The notes under the pieces were generated by a model. The model was not told where the DNA came from, did not search any database, and saw nothing but the letters and a program-made list of their open reading frames with translations. Below are positions 18,056 through 27,294 of a DNA stretch of 64,000 nt, piece after piece (position 1 is the stretch's first letter; each line of letters starts with the position of its first letter). Origin of the DNA: Motiliproteus sp965230735 (lineage in GTDB: Bacteria; Pseudomonadota; Gammaproteobacteria; Pseudomonadales; Balneatricaceae); the NCBI RefSeq assembly GCF_965230735.1, contig NZ_OZ246016.1:434001-498000 (forward strand), read 5' to 3'. Made by a program: the position numbers and the translations under genes.

Positions 18056-18111
18056 TAGATCAAATTTAATTTTTGATTCTTAGAAACAAACCTTGGGTTA
18101 TCAAATCAAAC

Positions 18112-18753
18112 TTACGTTTGCTGCTGATCCGCCAAGGCGTCGGCTTCACGCTGTTTGGCCCGCGCAACCGCCGGTCGGGCCAGCAATCGCTCCCGATAGG
18201 CTTGCAGGTTGGGTTGCTCAATGGCCTGCTTGAACAGGGTCCCCCACTGCAGGGTCTGCGCCGTCAGGATATCGGCGGCGCTAAAGCGGTTGCCGACCAG
18301 GTAATCCTGTTCGCCCAAGCCTTGACTGAGGACTTGTAACGCCCGCTGAAACTCCCACTCGCAGGTCGGCTGAATCTGTGCGACCCGGTGCTCCTTGGGC
18401 AACGCAAACTTGCTCTTGGCGATTGTCCACAGCGGCTGCTCCAGCTCGCAGACGGCAAAGCGGTTCCACTGCTCGTAGAGACCTCGCTCAAGGGTACCGA
18501 TTTCGGGGATCATCCGGTTGTCACCGTACTTATCCGCCAGGTAGCTGGCGATTGCTGCCGACTCAAACATCACCAGCTCACCGTCGGTTATCGCCGGCAC
18601 TTTACCGTTGGGGTTGATTGCCCGGTACCGGTCCGAATGGTGCTCGGCCTTAGCCAGGTCGACCAGATGGTAATCGTAATCCAGCCCCAGCTCTTCCAGC
18701 AGCCAGGTGACACGCAGTGAACGGGTATTGGGGTAGCCGAAAACCTTAATCAT
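18112..18753 (-). CDS. Glutathione S-transferase family protein
   Basis: 213-aa protein with an N-terminal thioredoxin-like domain (MIKVFGYPNTRSLRVTWLLEELGL; GSH-binding NPNGKVPAITDGELVMFESAAIASYLADKYG) and an all-helical C-terminal domain. This is the canonical GST fold; substrate unknown. Stands alone, convergent with dtd. Confidence 0.9.
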   Translation of the reverse strand: MIKVFGYPNTRSLRVTWLLEELGLDYDYHLVDLAKAEHHSDRYRAINPNGKVPAITDGELVMFESAAIASYLADKYGDNRMIPEIGTLERGLYEQWNRFAVCELEQPLWTIAKSKFALPKEHRVAQIQPTCEWEFQRALQVLSQGLGEQDYLVGNRFSAADILTAQTLQWGTLFKQAIEQPNLQAYRERLLARPAVARAKQREADALADQQQT

Positions 18754-18819
18754 GACGATTCCCTGTGTTGATCCTATCGGGTTGGCGATTCAGCTTAGTC
18801 TCGCGCCCGCCACAACGCA

Positions 18820-18842
18820 AACGGCGCCACACGGGCGCCGTT
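18820..18842 (-). terminator. Hairpin downstream of corA
   Basis: AACGGCGCC / GGCGCCGTT perfect 9-bp stem with a 5-base loop, followed on the minus strand by TTTGCGTTG. Likely ends corA transcription although the U-tract is weak. Confidence 0.65.
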
Positions 18843-18871
18843 GCAACAAAGATTTTCTGGGAATGAGCGGG

Positions 18872-19828
18872 TTACAACCAGCCTTTACGCTTGAAGTAGA
18901 GATAGGGTGCGATACCGGCCAGCACCATCAACAACAACGCCCAGGGATAGCCCAGCTCCCAAGCCAGCTCCGGCATAAACTGGAAGTTCATGCCGTAGAT
19001 ACTGGCGATCATGGTCGGCGGCAGAAACACCACCGCGGCGATCGAGAAGATCTTGATGATCTGATTCTGCTTGATGTTGATGAAGCCCTGGGTCGAGTCC
19101 ATCAGGAAGTTGATCTTATCGAACAGGAAGGTGTTGTGGGACATCAGCGTATCGATATCGCGCATGATCTCACGGCACTGCTCCTGCAGATCCGGCGCGT
19201 TGCGCAACTGACGCATCATATAGGCCACCGCCCGCTTGGTATCCATCAGACAGAGTCGGATCTTACCGTTGCTGTCCTCGGTCTTGGCCAGTTGATCGAT
19301 CGCCTCATCCAGGGCCGAGTCCTCCTCTTCCAGCACCGAGTAACTGACGGTCTCCAGATCGGTATGGATATCTTCCAGTTGGTCAGCGAGGTTCTCGACC
19401 TTCTGATCGAACAGCGACACCAGCAGTTCGGCTGGTGTATTAACTTCGATCTGACCGGCTCGGGTACGCAGTCGCAACAGCCGGAAGTCAGCCAGGTCAT
19501 CATCCCGGATCGAGATCAGTCGGTCCGGTTGCAGAATGAAGGCGGTGGTGACGGTCTGATGCCGGCCTTCACTCTGGGCCAGGAACAGCGAGTGGATATG
19601 GATACCCAGGTGATCGATAAAGTACCGTGCCGAGGCCTCGATCTCTTCGACATCATCGGACTCGGGCAGCTCTGCTCGCAGGAAGGCTTCGAGCCGGTCA
19701 CGCTCTTCGTCAGTGGGCTCGTGGGCGTCGATCCAAGCCCCTTCACCCAGGCGAGGTGTCTGTTCATCATCACCCTGCGCCCTCTGCTCGGCCAGTCGAC
19801 CGTTGTGGATACCAAAGACACGAAGCAT
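18872..19828 (-). CDS. corA: CorA-family magnesium/cobalt transporter
   Basis: 318-aa inner-membrane channel for Mg2+/Co2+. Long acidic N-terminal cytoplasmic domain with coiled-coil helices, then two C-terminal membrane helices. The signature YGMNFQFMPEL directly follows the first helix, and the basic end FKRKGW fits the family. It is a single gene preceded by an AT-rich spacer and followed by a hairpin. Confidence 0.95.
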   Translation of the reverse strand: MLRVFGIHNGRLAEQRAQGDDEQTPRLGEGAWIDAHEPTDEERDRLEAFLRAELPESDDVEEIEASARYFIDHLGIHIHSLFLAQSEGRHQTVTTAFILQPDRLISIRDDDLADFRLLRLRTRAGQIEVNTPAELLVSLFDQKVENLADQLEDIHTDLETVSYSVLEEEDSALDEAIDQLAKTEDSNGKIRLCLMDTKRAVAYMMRQLRNAPDLQEQCREIMRDIDTLMSHNTFLFDKINFLMDSTQGFINIKQNQIIKIFSIAAVVFLPPTMIASIYGMNFQFMPELAWELGYPWALLLMVLAGIAPYLYFKRKGWL

Positions 19829-19903
19829 TGATGAACTCCAAAGCCGCCGATCGGGCGACGTGGCTAATCTGGATACAGTTTAGAATCTGTTAACAGATTC
19901 TAG

Positions 19904-20866
19904 TTAGAAAATTTCCGAAGGATTTAGATCCAAACCTTCAACCTCGATACCGCCAGTTCCGGCCGGTAATCGATTGAACAACTCCTCGTCCTTACCCTTT
20001 TGGATCACGATCTCGACTCGGCGATTGATCGAACGGTTCTCGGCCGAGTTGTTCGGCACCAGCGGTTTGGAGTCGGCGTAACCTGATACCTCGTAGCGGG
20101 ACTGATCGATCCGCGGATCGGCAAACAGCTCCTGCGCCACCGACAGTGCACGGGCTGCCGACAGCCCCCAGTTGGACTGAAACTCGGCGGTCGAGATCGG
20201 AATGTTGTCGGTGTGGCCTTCGACCGCCACCATGCCCTTGATTCCCAGCAGCACGTCGCGAATCTTGGAGATGATCGGCACGAACTCGGCATTCAGCTCG
20301 GCGGCGCCGGATGTGAACGAGCCCTTCTCCTTGACCCGGATAATCACCTTGCCGTCGCGGGTCTCGACATCGACACTGCCTTCGCCGATCTCTTTCTGCA
20401 GCGCCAGCGCCATCGTCAACGCATCCTGCTCGGCCTCGGAGCGATTCTGTTCCTGCTGCGCTTCCTCTTCCTTCATCTGCCGTAGCAGCTCTTGCAGCTC
20501 GCCGGCATCCATATCCAGAAATTCCGCCCGACCCTCCTGGCGACGCACATCGAGGTTGCGTTTGGAGGTATCGGTAGAGAACTGGCGGACTTCGTTCAGC
20601 GGTGTCGGCTCAGGCCGCCCCGGACTGAACTCCTGGGCGATGATGCTGGTGCCCTTGGGAATATCCTTGGCCTTGATCTGGTTCTGCACTCCGAAGGCTT
20701 CGCGCATCGAACCTGCCAGCTGCTTGAACTTGAGCACGTCCATCTCCGAGAACGACAGCAGCAGTACGAAGAAGCACATCAGCAGCGACATCAGGTCGGC
20801 AAAGGTCGCCATCCAGGCCGGCGCACCGGCGGGGGGACATTTACACTCTTCGGCTTCTTCGCTCAT
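19904..20866 (-). CDS. pomB: Flagellar motor stator protein PomB/MotB
   Basis: 320-aa stator subunit. One N-terminal membrane helix with the ion-binding Asp in MATFADLMSLLMCFFVLLLSF, a linker with Glu/Gln coiled coil (QEQNRSEAEQDAL), and a C-terminal OmpA-like peptidoglycan-binding domain (VEGHTDNIPI ... NRSINRRVEI). Pairing with a PomA-like partner suggests sodium coupling. Lies 42 bp after pomA. No other flagellar gene is in the window. Confidence 0.93.
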   Translation of the reverse strand: MSEEAEECKCPPAGAPAWMATFADLMSLLMCFFVLLLSFSEMDVLKFKQLAGSMREAFGVQNQIKAKDIPKGTSIIAQEFSPGRPEPTPLNEVRQFSTDTSKRNLDVRRQEGRAEFLDMDAGELQELLRQMKEEEAQQEQNRSEAEQDALTMALALQKEIGEGSVDVETRDGKVIIRVKEKGSFTSGAAELNAEFVPIISKIRDVLLGIKGMVAVEGHTDNIPISTAEFQSNWGLSAARALSVAQELFADPRIDQSRYEVSGYADSKPLVPNNSAENRSINRRVEIVIQKGKDEELFNRLPAGTGGIEVEGLDLNPSEIF

Positions 20867-20908
20867 TGCCTCAAACCGTCTTGGTGACCTAGGGGATGGG
20901 GCGGGCTA

Positions 20909-21673
20909 TTACGCCTCAGCCTCGGATCCGCCACGCTTACTCTCGGCCAGATAATTCTTCAGCATCTGCTCGATCACACGCGGGTTCTGGCCCGCCTGAA
21001 TCGCCAGCAGACCGTCGATGGTCAACGCTTTGTTGGTGGCTTCCTCCTCCTGACGCACCACCAGTTTGGCGGAGATCGGTCCGGAAACCATGTTGGCGAT
21101 CATCGCCCCGTACAGCGTGGTCAGCAGCGCCACCGCCATCGCCGGGCCGATCGCCTTGGGATCGTCCATGTTGGACAGCATCTGCACCAGACCTACCAGG
21201 GTACCGATCATCCCCATCGCCGGGGCCGCATCGGTCATGGTATTGAACATATTGATCGCCACGTCGTGTCGATTCTTGGCCTGGTTCATATCCTTGGTCA
21301 GCAGGGTGCGGACCACTTCCGGATCATGACCATCCACCAGCAGCTGGATACCACGCTGCATAAAGTCAGTGCTGACCTCCTTCTCTTCCAGCGACAACAG
21401 GCCACCCTTACGGGCCGCGTCCGCCAGCTCTACGGTTTCGGAGATCAGTTCGTCGGGGGAGACCGACTTGAACATAAAGGCCTTACCGGCCGCCTTGAAG
21501 GAGCCGATAAACTGAGCCAGGGTGTTCTGCATCAGTACCACCATGATGGTACCGCCGATCACGATCAGCATAGAGGGCGGGTTGATAAACACGCCTGCGC
21601 TGCCACCGAGGATGATGGCCGCGATAATGATGCCGAAAGAACCGAGCAGGCCAACCAGCGTTGCGATATCCAC
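20909..21673 (-). CDS. pomA: Flagellar motor stator protein PomA
   Basis: 254-aa stator subunit with four membrane helices. The N-terminus MDIATLVGLLGSFGIIIAAIILGGSAGVFIN closely resembles Vibrio PomA (sodium type) rather than MotA. The conserved cytoplasmic loop and AAPAMGMIGTLVGLVQML and GPAMAVALLTTLYGAM segments are present. First gene of pomAB. Confidence 0.93.
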   Translation of the reverse strand: MDIATLVGLLGSFGIIIAAIILGGSAGVFINPPSMLIVIGGTIMVVLMQNTLAQFIGSFKAAGKAFMFKSVSPDELISETVELADAARKGGLLSLEEKEVSTDFMQRGIQLLVDGHDPEVVRTLLTKDMNQAKNRHDVAINMFNTMTDAAPAMGMIGTLVGLVQMLSNMDDPKAIGPAMAVALLTTLYGAMIANMVSGPISAKLVVRQEEEATNKALTIDGLLAIQAGQNPRVIEQMLKNYLAESKRGGSEAEA

Positions 21674-21934
21674 CCTGAAACCCCCTTAAAACCTTAGGAT
21701 TCAACAGAAGCTACTGTTTTGCTTCTATTTCTATGCGAAAGGAATGCAAGATCATAACAAAAAAACCGAACAAAAGTTCACCTATAGCATGCTTGTGACG
21801 GTTATCTTTCGGTTATCCCGCCGACACCCGGCTCGACAACGCACTCGGCGACGCCAACGCGCCGGATTGACCCCCTCTGGGGGCTCAGGTAGTGTAGGCG
21901 CTCTTATCTGTCAGCCGTCCCGAAGTCAGCCGCC

Positions 21935-22183
21935 ATGCCCCGTAAAAGCCAAGCCCCCGATTTTGAAGCCAGCCTCAGCGAACTCGAAAAGCTGGTCGAC
22001 CAGATGGAACAGGGTGAGTTGACGCTGGAGCAGTCACTGCAGGCCTTCGAGCAGGGCATCAAGCTGACCCGCGATTGCCAGCAACGCCTCAGCCAGGCCG
22101 AGCAGAAAGTGCAGGTACTGATCGAGCAGAACGGCCAGATTGAAGCGGTCGATTTCGAAACCGGCGAACCGGTGGAAAACTGA
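21935..22183 (+). CDS. xseB: Exodeoxyribonuclease VII small subunit
   Basis: 82-aa helical protein; with XseA degrades single-stranded DNA. Shows the family core FEASLSELEKLVDQMEQGELTLEQSLQAFEQG. Starts the conserved xseB-ispA-dxs string, 6 bp before ispA. The spacer upstream (21674-21934) separates it from divergent pomAB and contains a short hairpin (GACCCCC TCT GGGGGCTC) but no gene. Confidence 0.96.
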   Translation: MPRKSQAPDFEASLSELEKLVDQMEQGELTLEQSLQAFEQGIKLTRDCQQRLSQAEQKVQVLIEQNGQIEAVDFETGEPVEN

Positions 22184-22189
22184 GCCGGC

Positions 22190-23095
22190 ATGAACCCGAA
22201 GCAAGCCCTCGCTAACCGGATCGAACCCCTGTGCCAACGGGTCGATAATGTCCTGTCGACCAGCCTCGACAGCGCCCCTCACCCCGATGGCCATCCGGCC
22301 CGACTGCTGGACGCTATGCGCTACAGCCTGTTCAATGGTGGCAAGCGAATCCGCCCGGTGCTGGTCTACGCCGCCTGTGAAGCCCTCGGCGGTGATCTCA
22401 ACCACGCTGACCAGGCTGCTGCCGCAGTCGAATGCATCCACGCCTATTCGCTGATCCACGATGATCTGCCGGCCATGGATGACGACGAGCTGCGTCGTGG
22501 CAAGCCCACCTGCCATATCGCCTTCGACGAAGCCACCGCGATTCTGGCGGGCGATGCGCTGCAGAGCCTGGCGTTTGAGCTGCTGGCCAACGACCCGACA
22601 CTGGCGGCTGAAAACCGCCTGGCGATGCTGCTCGGTTTGAGCCGCGCCAGTGGTGCCAGCGGCATGGTGGCCGGTCAGGCGCTGGACATGGACGCCGAAC
22701 AGAGAACCCTGACACTGGCGCAGCTGGAGCGGGTTCACAATCTCAAAACCGGCGCCCTGATCAATGCGGCGGTCGAACTGGGCGCCCGCGCCTCCGGTAA
22801 CGCCGATCCGCAGACCCTGGCCGCGCTGGCGCAATACTCCAACGCCATCGGTCTGGCGTTTCAGGTCCAGGACGACATCCTCGACATCGAGAGCGATACC
22901 GAGACCCTCGGCAAGACCCAGGGGGCCGATCTGGCCCGGAGCAAGTCCACCTATCCGGCGCTGCTTGGCCTCGAAGGTGCCCACGCGATGGCCCAAAAAC
23001 TCCATCAACTGGCCCTAGATGCACTGCAGCCACTGCCCCAGAATACTGAGCTACTGCGCCTGATCGCCAACTACATCATCAGCCGCGACCACTGA
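22190..23095 (+). CDS. ispA: Farnesyl diphosphate synthase
   Basis: 301-aa polyprenyl synthase making FPP from IPP and DMAPP for quinones and undecaprenyl phosphate. The first Asp-rich motif is DDLPAMDDDELRRG, the second DDILDIESD; GGKRIRP (IPP binding) is present. Between xseB and dxs, so isoprenoid precursor genes are clustered. Confidence 0.96.
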   Translation: MNPKQALANRIEPLCQRVDNVLSTSLDSAPHPDGHPARLLDAMRYSLFNGGKRIRPVLVYAACEALGGDLNHADQAAAAVECIHAYSLIHDDLPAMDDDELRRGKPTCHIAFDEATAILAGDALQSLAFELLANDPTLAAENRLAMLLGLSRASGASGMVAGQALDMDAEQRTLTLAQLERVHNLKTGALINAAVELGARASGNADPQTLAALAQYSNAIGLAFQVQDDILDIESDTETLGKTQGADLARSKSTYPALLGLEGAHAMAQKLHQLALDALQPLPQNTELLRLIANYIISRDH

Positions 23096-23154
23096 CGACT
23101 AACCACCCATAGCAACCACCGGCGGCTACCCCGGTCACTGACTAGACTGTTTCT

Positions 23155-24990
23155 ATGCACCGTACGCTTCCCAGTTGCCGTCCCGACACTCCGCTGCTCG
23201 ATCGGATCGACGATCCCGCCGACCTGCGTCAACTCCAACCCAGTCAATTACCGGAACTGGCCGAACAGCTGCGCAGCTACCTGCTCTACAGCGTGGCCCA
23301 AAGCGGCGGCCACTTCGGCGCCGGACTCGGGGTGGTCGAGCTGACCCTGGCGCTGCACTACGTCTACAACACTCCCGAGGACAGCCTGATCTGGGACGTG
23401 GGCCACCAGTCATATCCCCATAAGATTCTGACCGGCCGTCGCGAGCAGCTGCCCCGGATTCGCCACAGCGATGGCCCGGCACCTTTCCCGAAACGGCACG
23501 AGAGCCGCTACGACTGCTTCGGTACCGGCCACTCCAGCACCTCGATCAGCGCCGCGCTGGGGATGGCACTGGCGCATCAGCTCCAGGGGGATGACAAGCG
23601 CGCGGTGGCGATCATCGGTGACGGCGCCATGACCGGCGGGATGGCATTCGAAGCGATGAACCACGCCGCCCATACCAGCGCCGACCTGCTGGTGATCCTG
23701 AATGACAACGATATGTCGATCTCGGCCAACGAGGGAGGACTGGCGACCTACCTGGCCAAACATCTGCGCAATGCCTTCGACATCGACCAGGTCAGCCGTG
23801 ACGGCAACGGTCACCGTACCGAGTCCGGCACCGCCGCCGCGCTGTTTGAAGCACTCGAGTTCAGCTACAACGGCCCGATCGACGGCCATGACCTCGATGC
23901 CCTGATCGGCGAGCTGGGCCGCCTGCGTCAGGCCAAGGGCCCGCAGTTCCTGCACGTGGTCACCACCAAGGGCAAAGGGTTTGAGCCGGCCGAACAGGAT
24001 CCGGTCGGTTACCACGCGATCACCAAGCTGCCCTCACCGCAGGAGGCCGAAGCGCCCTCCCAGCCCGGGATCAAATACTCGGCGCTGTTTGGCGACTGGC
24101 TCTGTCAGCAAGCCAGCCAGGATCAACGGCTGGTGGCGATCACGCCGGCGATGAGCGAAGGCTCCGGGATGGTCGAGTTCGCCCAGCGTTTTCCAGAGCG
24201 CTTTTACGATGTCGCCATCGCCGAGCAACACGCCCTGACTCTGGCCGCCGGGCTGGCCTGCCAACAAGCCAAGCCTGTAGTGGCGATCTATTCCACCTTC
24301 CTGCAGCGCGGCTATGATCAACTGATCCACGATATCGCCCTGCAGCAGCTGGACGTACTGCTGGCGATCGACCGCTCCGGGTTGGTGGGCGAAGACGGTC
24401 CGACCCACCACGGCAGTTTCGATCTGAGCTTTCTGCGCTGCATTCCCGAACTGGTGATCATGACTCCTGCGGACGAAGCCGAAACCGTGCGTCTGCTGCA
24501 GACCGGCTATCAGCATCCGGGACCCGCCTGCGTGCGCTACCCCCGCGGCAAAGGGCCGGGAGCAACGCCGGCGCCGAACCCCGAGCCGATCCCACTGGGG
24601 CAAAGCCGCACCCTTCGCACCGCAGGCGCTAGCAACAAGGCCGCACTGTTGAACTTTGGCCACCTGCTACCGACGGCCCGCGAGGTCGCCGAGACACTGG
24701 ATCTGACCCTGGTGGATATGCGCTTTGTCGCCCCGCTGGACGAAGCCCGACTGGCCGAACTGGCATCCGACCACCAACTGTTGGTCACCCTGGAAGAGAA
24801 TGCCATTGCCGGCGGCGCCGGTTCAGCGGTGAACGAATGGGCGGCTCGGACCAATCAGTCCATCTCGCTGATGAATCTGGGGCTGGAGCATCAGTTTATC
24901 GGTCACGGTCAACCGGACGAGTTGCGCCAACAAGCCGGATTGGATGCTGAAACGCTGATCACACGAATTCAACGGCGAATCGAAGCATAA
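23155..24990 (+). CDS. dxs: 1-deoxy-D-xylulose-5-phosphate synthase
   Basis: Thiamine-diphosphate enzyme, first step of the MEP isoprenoid pathway; 611 aa, close to the usual 620. Landmarks: HFGAGLGVVELTLALHYV, WDVGHQSYPHKILTGR, ThDP motif GDGAMTGGMAFEAMN...NDNDMSIS, AEQHALTLAAGLA and DRSGLVGEDGPTHHGSFDL. Downstream synteny (usually ribA) is broken here by a three-gene module. Confidence 0.97.
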   Translation: MHRTLPSCRPDTPLLDRIDDPADLRQLQPSQLPELAEQLRSYLLYSVAQSGGHFGAGLGVVELTLALHYVYNTPEDSLIWDVGHQSYPHKILTGRREQLPRIRHSDGPAPFPKRHESRYDCFGTGHSSTSISAALGMALAHQLQGDDKRAVAIIGDGAMTGGMAFEAMNHAAHTSADLLVILNDNDMSISANEGGLATYLAKHLRNAFDIDQVSRDGNGHRTESGTAAALFEALEFSYNGPIDGHDLDALIGELGRLRQAKGPQFLHVVTTKGKGFEPAEQDPVGYHAITKLPSPQEAEAPSQPGIKYSALFGDWLCQQASQDQRLVAITPAMSEGSGMVEFAQRFPERFYDVAIAEQHALTLAAGLACQQAKPVVAIYSTFLQRGYDQLIHDIALQQLDVLLAIDRSGLVGEDGPTHHGSFDLSFLRCIPELVIMTPADEAETVRLLQTGYQHPGPACVRYPRGKGPGATPAPNPEPIPLGQSRTLRTAGASNKAALLNFGHLLPTAREVAETLDLTLVDMRFVAPLDEARLAELASDHQLLVTLEENAIAGGAGSAVNEWAARTNQSISLMNLGLEHQFIGHGQPDELRQQAGLDAETLITRIQRRIEA

Positions 24991-25059
24991 AGCCGGGGTA
25001 GCGATCCCAGGTTCGGGCGACATGGGTCAGCGTGGTTAACGCGGACCCTATCCATGCCA

Positions 25060-25377
25060 TCAACTTGGCATCTCCATCATTTCGGAGATCTCCAGTGTCC
25101 CGCCAAGCTGGAAATGTGGACAATCACCAAGCAATTGCAGTGCCTGGTCCATATCCTCTGCTTCCAGGATGGAAAAACCCATGATGGGATGGGGCGAAGG
25201 CATATCGGAAGGCCCTTCGGCCGTCAAAACCTTCGTGATCCCCACAGGATTCCCAGGATTGATAAGAGCCGGGCCCAGACCTGCCGCCCAGTGCTGCCAT
25301 TCCTGCATCATTCGTTCACCCTCTTCCGGCGACTCAGGCTTTCTACCGCCATGATAGGTAAAGATAAATTGTGCCAT
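25060..25377 (-). CDS. YciI-like (DGPF-domain) small protein
   Basis: 105-aa cytosolic protein starting MAQFIFTYHGGRKPES. It shows the YCII/DGPF pattern: an N-terminal strand, a helix with MMQEWQHWAAGL, and ILEAEDMDQALQLLGDCPHFQLGGTLEISEM. Such proteins are ferredoxin-like dimers with few known functions. Its ATG overlaps the stop of the upstream membrane gene (TAATG), so they form an operon. Confidence 0.75.
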   Translation of the reverse strand: MAQFIFTYHGGRKPESPEEGERMMQEWQHWAAGLGPALINPGNPVGITKVLTAEGPSDMPSPHPIMGFSILEAEDMDQALQLLGDCPHFQLGGTLEISEMMEMPS

Positions 25378-25796
25378 TACTGTATCCTCCGGCTTTTGAA
25401 AATGAGGCCCATGGCGATTCCCGACAACACATAATGCACCAGCTGAAACGTCGTTTGGTACAACAGGAAGACGGCAACCGGTTCAATGTTAAACTTGGCG
25501 ACATTGGCGAACGCAATCACGCTGTAAGTCAGCAACCCAGCAAGTAAATTAAACTGGACCCCCAAGCGGATCGTCGAAGGACGCCCCGCCAGATAATAGG
25601 GAAACAGATAACCAATCACTGCGCCCTGGAGCACAACGGCCGACATCCCGTATGCCATGAGGGGCTCGGTACGCTGGAGCGCGCCTATCGCCGCATACAG
25701 GTCATGGAACAGAACCATATGCCATGGATAGGCCCAGCACATGGTGATCACGAAATAAGCCGCAACGAATTGAGCAATCTTTCTGGTAGAGACCAT
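25377..25796 (-). CDS. Four-helix membrane protein of unknown function
   Basis: 139-aa protein with about four hydrophobic segments (residues roughly 7-25, 47-70, 80-98, 108-132) and a basic C-terminus (FKSRRIQ). I cannot place it firmly in a family. Divergent from an HxlR regulator and likely its target, with a palindromic operator in the 78-bp gap. Confidence 0.6.
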   Translation of the reverse strand: MVSTRKIAQFVAAYFVITMCWAYPWHMVLFHDLYAAIGALQRTEPLMAYGMSAVVLQGAVIGYLFPYYLAGRPSTIRLGVQFNLLAGLLTYSVIAFANVAKFNIEPVAVFLLYQTTFQLVHYVLSGIAMGLIFKSRRIQ

Positions 25797-25823
25797 AGGA
25801 CTATCCTTGAACCCCTCTAATTA

Positions 25824-25838
25824 CTTCTATAATAGAAG
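25824..25838. promoter_or_regulatory. Palindromic operator between HxlR gene and its divergent target
   Basis: CTTCTATAATAGAAG is a perfect palindrome (7-bp arms, one central base) in the short spacer between two divergent genes, overlapping TATAAT/TATTAT sequences usable as -10. It is the natural binding site for the adjacent HxlR repressor (inference). Confidence 0.6.
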
Positions 25839-25874
25839 CAATAGCAGAACACTTCTCTTATGCAAGTATTTTGA

Positions 25875-26318
25875 ATGGCTGTAAAAATCGAACACCGAAC
25901 CCGAACCGGCTGCCCCGTTGCCTGTTCCATGGATATCCTGGGCGACCACTGGACGCTACTTGTGATCCGAAATCTATTGTTTTTCGGCGTTCACGAATTC
26001 AAAGATATGCTCCTTATGCCTGAGAAAATCTCCACCAGCGTCCTGACCGAGCGCCTGAAAATGCTGGAAAGAGAAGGTCTCGTTGCCCAAATCCCCCATC
26101 CGGAAAGTGCCCGCAGAAAGCTCTATTACCTAACTGATATGGGTAAGGACCTGATCCATGTACTGACGCCACTGGTCTACTGGGCAGACAGCCATTTAGC
26201 GCACTATCTCGACATTCCAACGGAAAAAAGGAACTTGATGGACCAAGGCCAGGAAGCCTTTAAGGCCGCAATGCTGGCTGAACTCCAGCGTTGGGAAGCT
26301 GAGTTTTTAACCGGTTAG
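25875..26318 (+). CDS. HxlR-family winged-helix transcriptional regulator
   Basis: 147-aa DNA-binding protein with the HxlR signature: an N-terminal Cys (TGCPVACSMDILGDHWTLLVIRNLLF), KISTSVLTERLKMLEREGLV recognition region and the wing PESARRKLYYLTDMGKDL. Family members often sense electrophiles or oxidants through the N-terminal Cys. Divergent from the membrane protein/YciI-like pair. The gap to ribA (26319-26514) contains no supported gene. Confidence 0.88.
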   Translation: MAVKIEHRTRTGCPVACSMDILGDHWTLLVIRNLLFFGVHEFKDMLLMPEKISTSVLTERLKMLEREGLVAQIPHPESARRKLYYLTDMGKDLIHVLTPLVYWADSHLAHYLDIPTEKRNLMDQGQEAFKAAMLAELQRWEAEFLTG

Positions 26319-26514
26319 AAATCGAAGAGGACGATCCACCGACTGAGCTTTTGGCTTTTCCCCAAGCTAGTTCAACCATCGAGCCCTGCCTTGATGCGGC
26401 TGGGTCATAGACGGGGTGTTTGGCGAAGAAGCGCCCAGAGTCACCGGCTGGTACTGATGGGAGGCTGACCCAGAAGTTCGAGGCCAACTGGGTCGGAGCG
26501 ATAAGTCTGCTCGA

Positions 26515-27126
26515 TTATTCGTCGTCGGCGAAGTGATGCTCGGACATCATATGCCCCAGCTTGCCGGCCTTGGTGGCCAGGTACTGCTCGTTGTGGCTGT
26601 TCTTGCCCACCTGCAGCGGTTCACGGTCGACCACGTTGACGCCGAAACCCTTCAGCGCTTCCACCTTGCGTGGGTTGTTGGTCATCAACCGTACCGACTT
26701 GATCCCCAGGTGCTCCATCATCGTCACGCACATGCTGTAGTCACGCAGGTCGGCGGCAAAGCCCAGTTTTTCGTTGGCTTCGACCGTATCGGCCCCCTGG
26801 TCCTGCAGATGGTAAGCCCGGATCTTGTTCAGCAGCCCGATGCCCCGGCCTTCCTGGCGCAGATACAGGATGGCGCCGCTGCCGTTATCCGCAATCCGCT
26901 TCATCGCTTCCTGGAGCTGGAAACCGCAATCGCAGCGCATACTGAACAGCGCATCGCCGGTCAGACACTCGGAGTGAATCCGTGCCAGCACCGGAGATTC
27001 GGGATCCAGTTCACCGAACGTCAACACCACATGCTCCTTACCGCTCTGCTGGTCTTCAAAACCATGCATCTGGAAGGTCCCCCAAGGGGTGGGTAGCTTG
27101 GAGCTGGCGATATAACTGACTGACAC
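26515..27126 (-). CDS. ribA: GTP cyclohydrolase II
   Basis: Opens GTP for riboflavin synthesis; 203 aa from the GTG at 27126. This start gives the family N-terminus MSVSYIASSKLPTPWG and has AGAGA upstream; an in-frame ATG at 27189 adds 21 unconserved residues. The zinc cysteines are in ECLTGDALFSMRCDCGFQL and the GTP-binding RQEGRGIGLLNKI is intact. Its presence fits the degenerate cyclohydrolase half of RibBA at 56.5 kb. Confidence 0.94.
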   Translation of the reverse strand: MSVSYIASSKLPTPWGTFQMHGFEDQQSGKEHVVLTFGELDPESPVLARIHSECLTGDALFSMRCDCGFQLQEAMKRIADNGSGAILYLRQEGRGIGLLNKIRAYHLQDQGADTVEANEKLGFAADLRDYSMCVTMMEHLGIKSVRLMTNNPRKVEALKGFGVNVVDREPLQVGKNSHNEQYLATKAGKLGHMMSEHHFADDE

Positions 27127-27294
27127 GGGAATTATCTCTAAAAAATCGGCGCTGTATTCTAGCAACCGGGACAATGGCTTGGCGACCATTTAAACAAAAT
27201 TGATATACCGCACCCTAGACCAACACAGAATCCCTGCTATATATACTAAAGTCTAACAAGCAAAAATAGCTCGATGACTAACGGGAGCACAGCC

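Noticed and set aside
18056..18111. AT-rich palindrome GATCAAA ... TTTTGAT after dtd as a terminator
   Set aside because: The stem is weak and lacks a clear T-run; it may just be a convergent-gene spacer.
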